Shown here: positions 62,852 through 64,000 of the stretch, piece after piece
Position numbering within the stretch: the stretch's first letter is position 1
Layout of the letters: every line of letters starts with the position of its first letter
NCBI GenBank assembly: GCA_013297865.1
Contig: JAAFIP010000006.1
Location: 186,001 to 250,000 of the forward strand
Direction of reading: 5' to 3'
Origin: Polaromonas sp.
GTDB lineage: Bacteria; Pseudomonadota; Gammaproteobacteria; Burkholderiales; Burkholderiaceae_C
Length of the DNA: 64,000 nt
Position numbers and translations under genes: made by a program
The notes under the pieces: model-generated
What the model was told of the DNA's origin: nothing
Seen by the model: the letters and a program-made list of their open reading frames with translations, nothing else
The model's database searches: none

Positions 62852-64000
62852 CTACTTTTTGTAGACCAGGTCGCGCAGCGTCAGGCTCAGCTCGGGCACA
62901 TAGGTCACCACCATCAGGCAGGCCATGACAACCATCACAAACGGCAGCAGATAGGGAATGATGCGGTCCAGCGAGATGCGCGCCACAGTGCAGGCGGCAA
63001 ACAGGTTGACGCCAAAAGGGGGAGTGATCATGCCCAGGGCCAGGTTAACCACCATCACCAGGCCAAAGTGGATGGGGTCGATGCCAAAGTAGATGGCCAC
63101 GGGGGCCAGAATCGGGGCCAGCACGATGATGGCTGCGCTGGTTTCAATGAACATGCCAATCAGGAACAGGGCCGCATTCACGCCCAGCAGAAAATAGGCC
63201 GGTGTCTTGAGCACGTCCTTGAGCCACACTCCAATGGCATCGGGCACGCCCGCACGGGTGATCAGGAAGGCAAACAGGCCTGCGTTGGCAATGATGAACA
63301 TGATCACTGCGCTGGAGATGACGGATTTGCGCAGGATGACTGACAGGTCCTTGATGCCGATCTCGCGGTAGATCACCGTGCCTACGATCAGCGCATAGAA
63401 CACCGCCACTGCCGAGGCCTCGGTAGGGGTGAAGATGCCACCGTAGATGCCGCCCAGAATGATGACTGGCATCATCAGCGCCCAGCCGGCCTGCCAGCTG
63501 GCTTTGCCAAAACTCAGACGGCCTTCGCCATCATTTTTGCCCCAGCCTTTGATGCGGCAGTAGACATAGACAAACAGCATCAGTGCCAGGCCGATGAAGA
63601 TGCCCGGGCCAAAGCCTGCGATGAACATTTCGCCAATGGAGACTTCGGCGCTGACGCCGTACAAAATCATGGGAATCGATGGCGGGATGATCACGCCCAG
63701 CTCGGCACTGGTGGCCTGCAGCGCAGCGGCAAATGGGGTGGGGTAGCCATGCTTGATCAGCGCTGGAATCAGGATGGCGCCAATGGCAAACGTGGTGGCC
63801 ACCGACGAGCCCGAGACGGCGGCAAAAATCATGCAGGTCAGCACGCAGGTCATGGGCAGGCCGCCCTGCACGCCGCCAACGATGGACTTGGCAAACTCCA
63901 CCAAGCGGCGCGAGATGCCGCCCGTCTCCATGATGTTGCCCGCCAGAATGAAAAACGGAATGGCAGCCAGCGGAAACTTGTTGATCGAGGAGAACATCTC
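62852..64000 (-). CDS. dctM: TRAP transporter large permease (DctM), 5' end cut by the window
   Basis: At least 381 residues are visible and the frame continues past base 64000, so the N-terminus (about 40 residues) is missing. Many transmembrane helices; family motifs FPLAAIPFFILAGNIMETGG, CVLTCMIFAAVSGSSVATTF and VVNLALGMITPPFGVNLFAA. Carries a sodium-coupled uptake channel; the substrate-binding protein and small subunit must lie outside the window, so the organic acid is unknown. Confidence 0.95.
   Translation of the reverse strand, partial: EMFSSINKFPLAAIPFFILAGNIMETGGISRRLVEFAKSIVGGVQGGLPMTCVLTCMIFAAVSGSSVATTFAIGAILIPALIKHGYPTPFAAALQATSAELGVIIPPSIPMILYGVSAEVSIGEMFIAGFGPGIFIGLALMLFVYVYCRIKGWGKNDGEGRLSFGKASWQAGWALMMPVIILGGIYGGIFTPTEASAVAVFYALIVGTVIYREIGIKDLSVILRKSVISSAVIMFIIANAGLFAFLITRAGVPDAIGVWLKDVLKTPAYFLLGVNAALFLIGMFIETSAAIIVLAPILAPVAIYFGIDPIHFGLVMVVNLALGMITPPFGVNLFAACTVARISLDRIIPYLLPFVMVVMACLMVVTYVPELSLTLRDLVYKK

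Noticed and set aside
1-64000. CRISPR arrays, tRNA or rRNA genes, insertion sequences with transposase, prophage genes
   Set aside because: Looked for on both strands by eye; no regular spacer array, cloverleaf-like gene, transposase motif or phage structural gene was found. A small tRNA-like gene could be missed without a covariance search.

Overview
The window reads as chromosomal DNA of a betaproteobacterium of the order Burkholderiales, most likely family Comamonadaceae. That placement is inference: it rests on the gene neighbourhoods (ribF-ileS-lspA, tsaE facing queG, etfBA beside a DmdC-type dehydrogenase), the GC-rich coding style and a dense family of short dispersed repeats. No rRNA, tRNA, CRISPR array, transposase or phage gene was seen. 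Both ends are cut inside genes: etfB on the left, a TRAP transporter large subunit on the right.

Layout. 1-4.9 kb: etfB, etfA, a DmdC-like acyl-CoA dehydrogenase and a nitronate-monooxygenase-like flavoprotein; two long palindromic MITE-like elements bracket the dehydrogenase gene. 5-9.5 kb (minus): a GbsR/MarR-type regulator and a tightly coupled redox/membrane operon (membrane protein, DCC thiol protein, SDR, small membrane protein, FAD monooxygenase); regulator and operon carry closely similar operator-like sites. 9.6-13 kb: a VapBC-like toxin-antitoxin pair, a DUF3224 protein, the FAD domain of MnmC without a normal start codon, yggX and dsbB. 13-19.8 kb (minus): a PhnD-like binding protein behind a Fur-box-like site, then a three-gene secreted cluster with a G8-domain (CEMIP/PKHD1L1-like) lipoprotein and a pectate-lyase-fold lipoprotein. 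20-29.6 kb: argA, a lipoprotein, a GlcG/HbpS-like protein, hrpA, an HDAC-family deacetylase, a thioesterase and a nitroreductase. 29.9-34.8 kb: a penicillin-acylase-family hydrolase, then a patatin/thioesterase pair divergent from a TetR regulator. 34.8-41 kb: amiC-like amidase, tsaE, queG, dusA, a DUF3047 lipoprotein and a CaiB-type CoA transferase. 41-48.5 kb: an XRE regulator, gamma-glutamyltransferase, an intergenic region with two matched hairpins, an EamA exporter, quinone reductase, a DUF1853 protein and a Na/Pi cotransporter. 48.5-64 kb: lspA, ileS, ribF, an HNH nuclease, a Gly-rich DUF11 surface protein, a lipase-like hydrolase, paired acyl-CoA dehydrogenases, yceH, purN, a FecR-domain protein, a DUF1653 protein and TRAP dctM.

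The most unusual feature is a family of ~49-bp repeats with a hairpin at each end: 13 clear copies plus a diverged one, about one per 5 kb, in both orientations. Several are read as protein: inside hrpA, inside the presumed excised spacer of the penicillin acylase, as the N-terminus of the EamA exporter, as the C-terminus of an SDR, and apparently as transmembrane helix 2 of DsbB. Others supply stop codons (nitronate monooxygenase, purN), a ribosome-binding site (FecR gene), or sit where the mnmC start should be. The best candidate for an undescribed functional system is the G8/pectate-lyase-fold secreted cluster at 14.2-19.8 kb; the two hairpins at 43.56-43.78 kb are the most puzzling non-coding signal.
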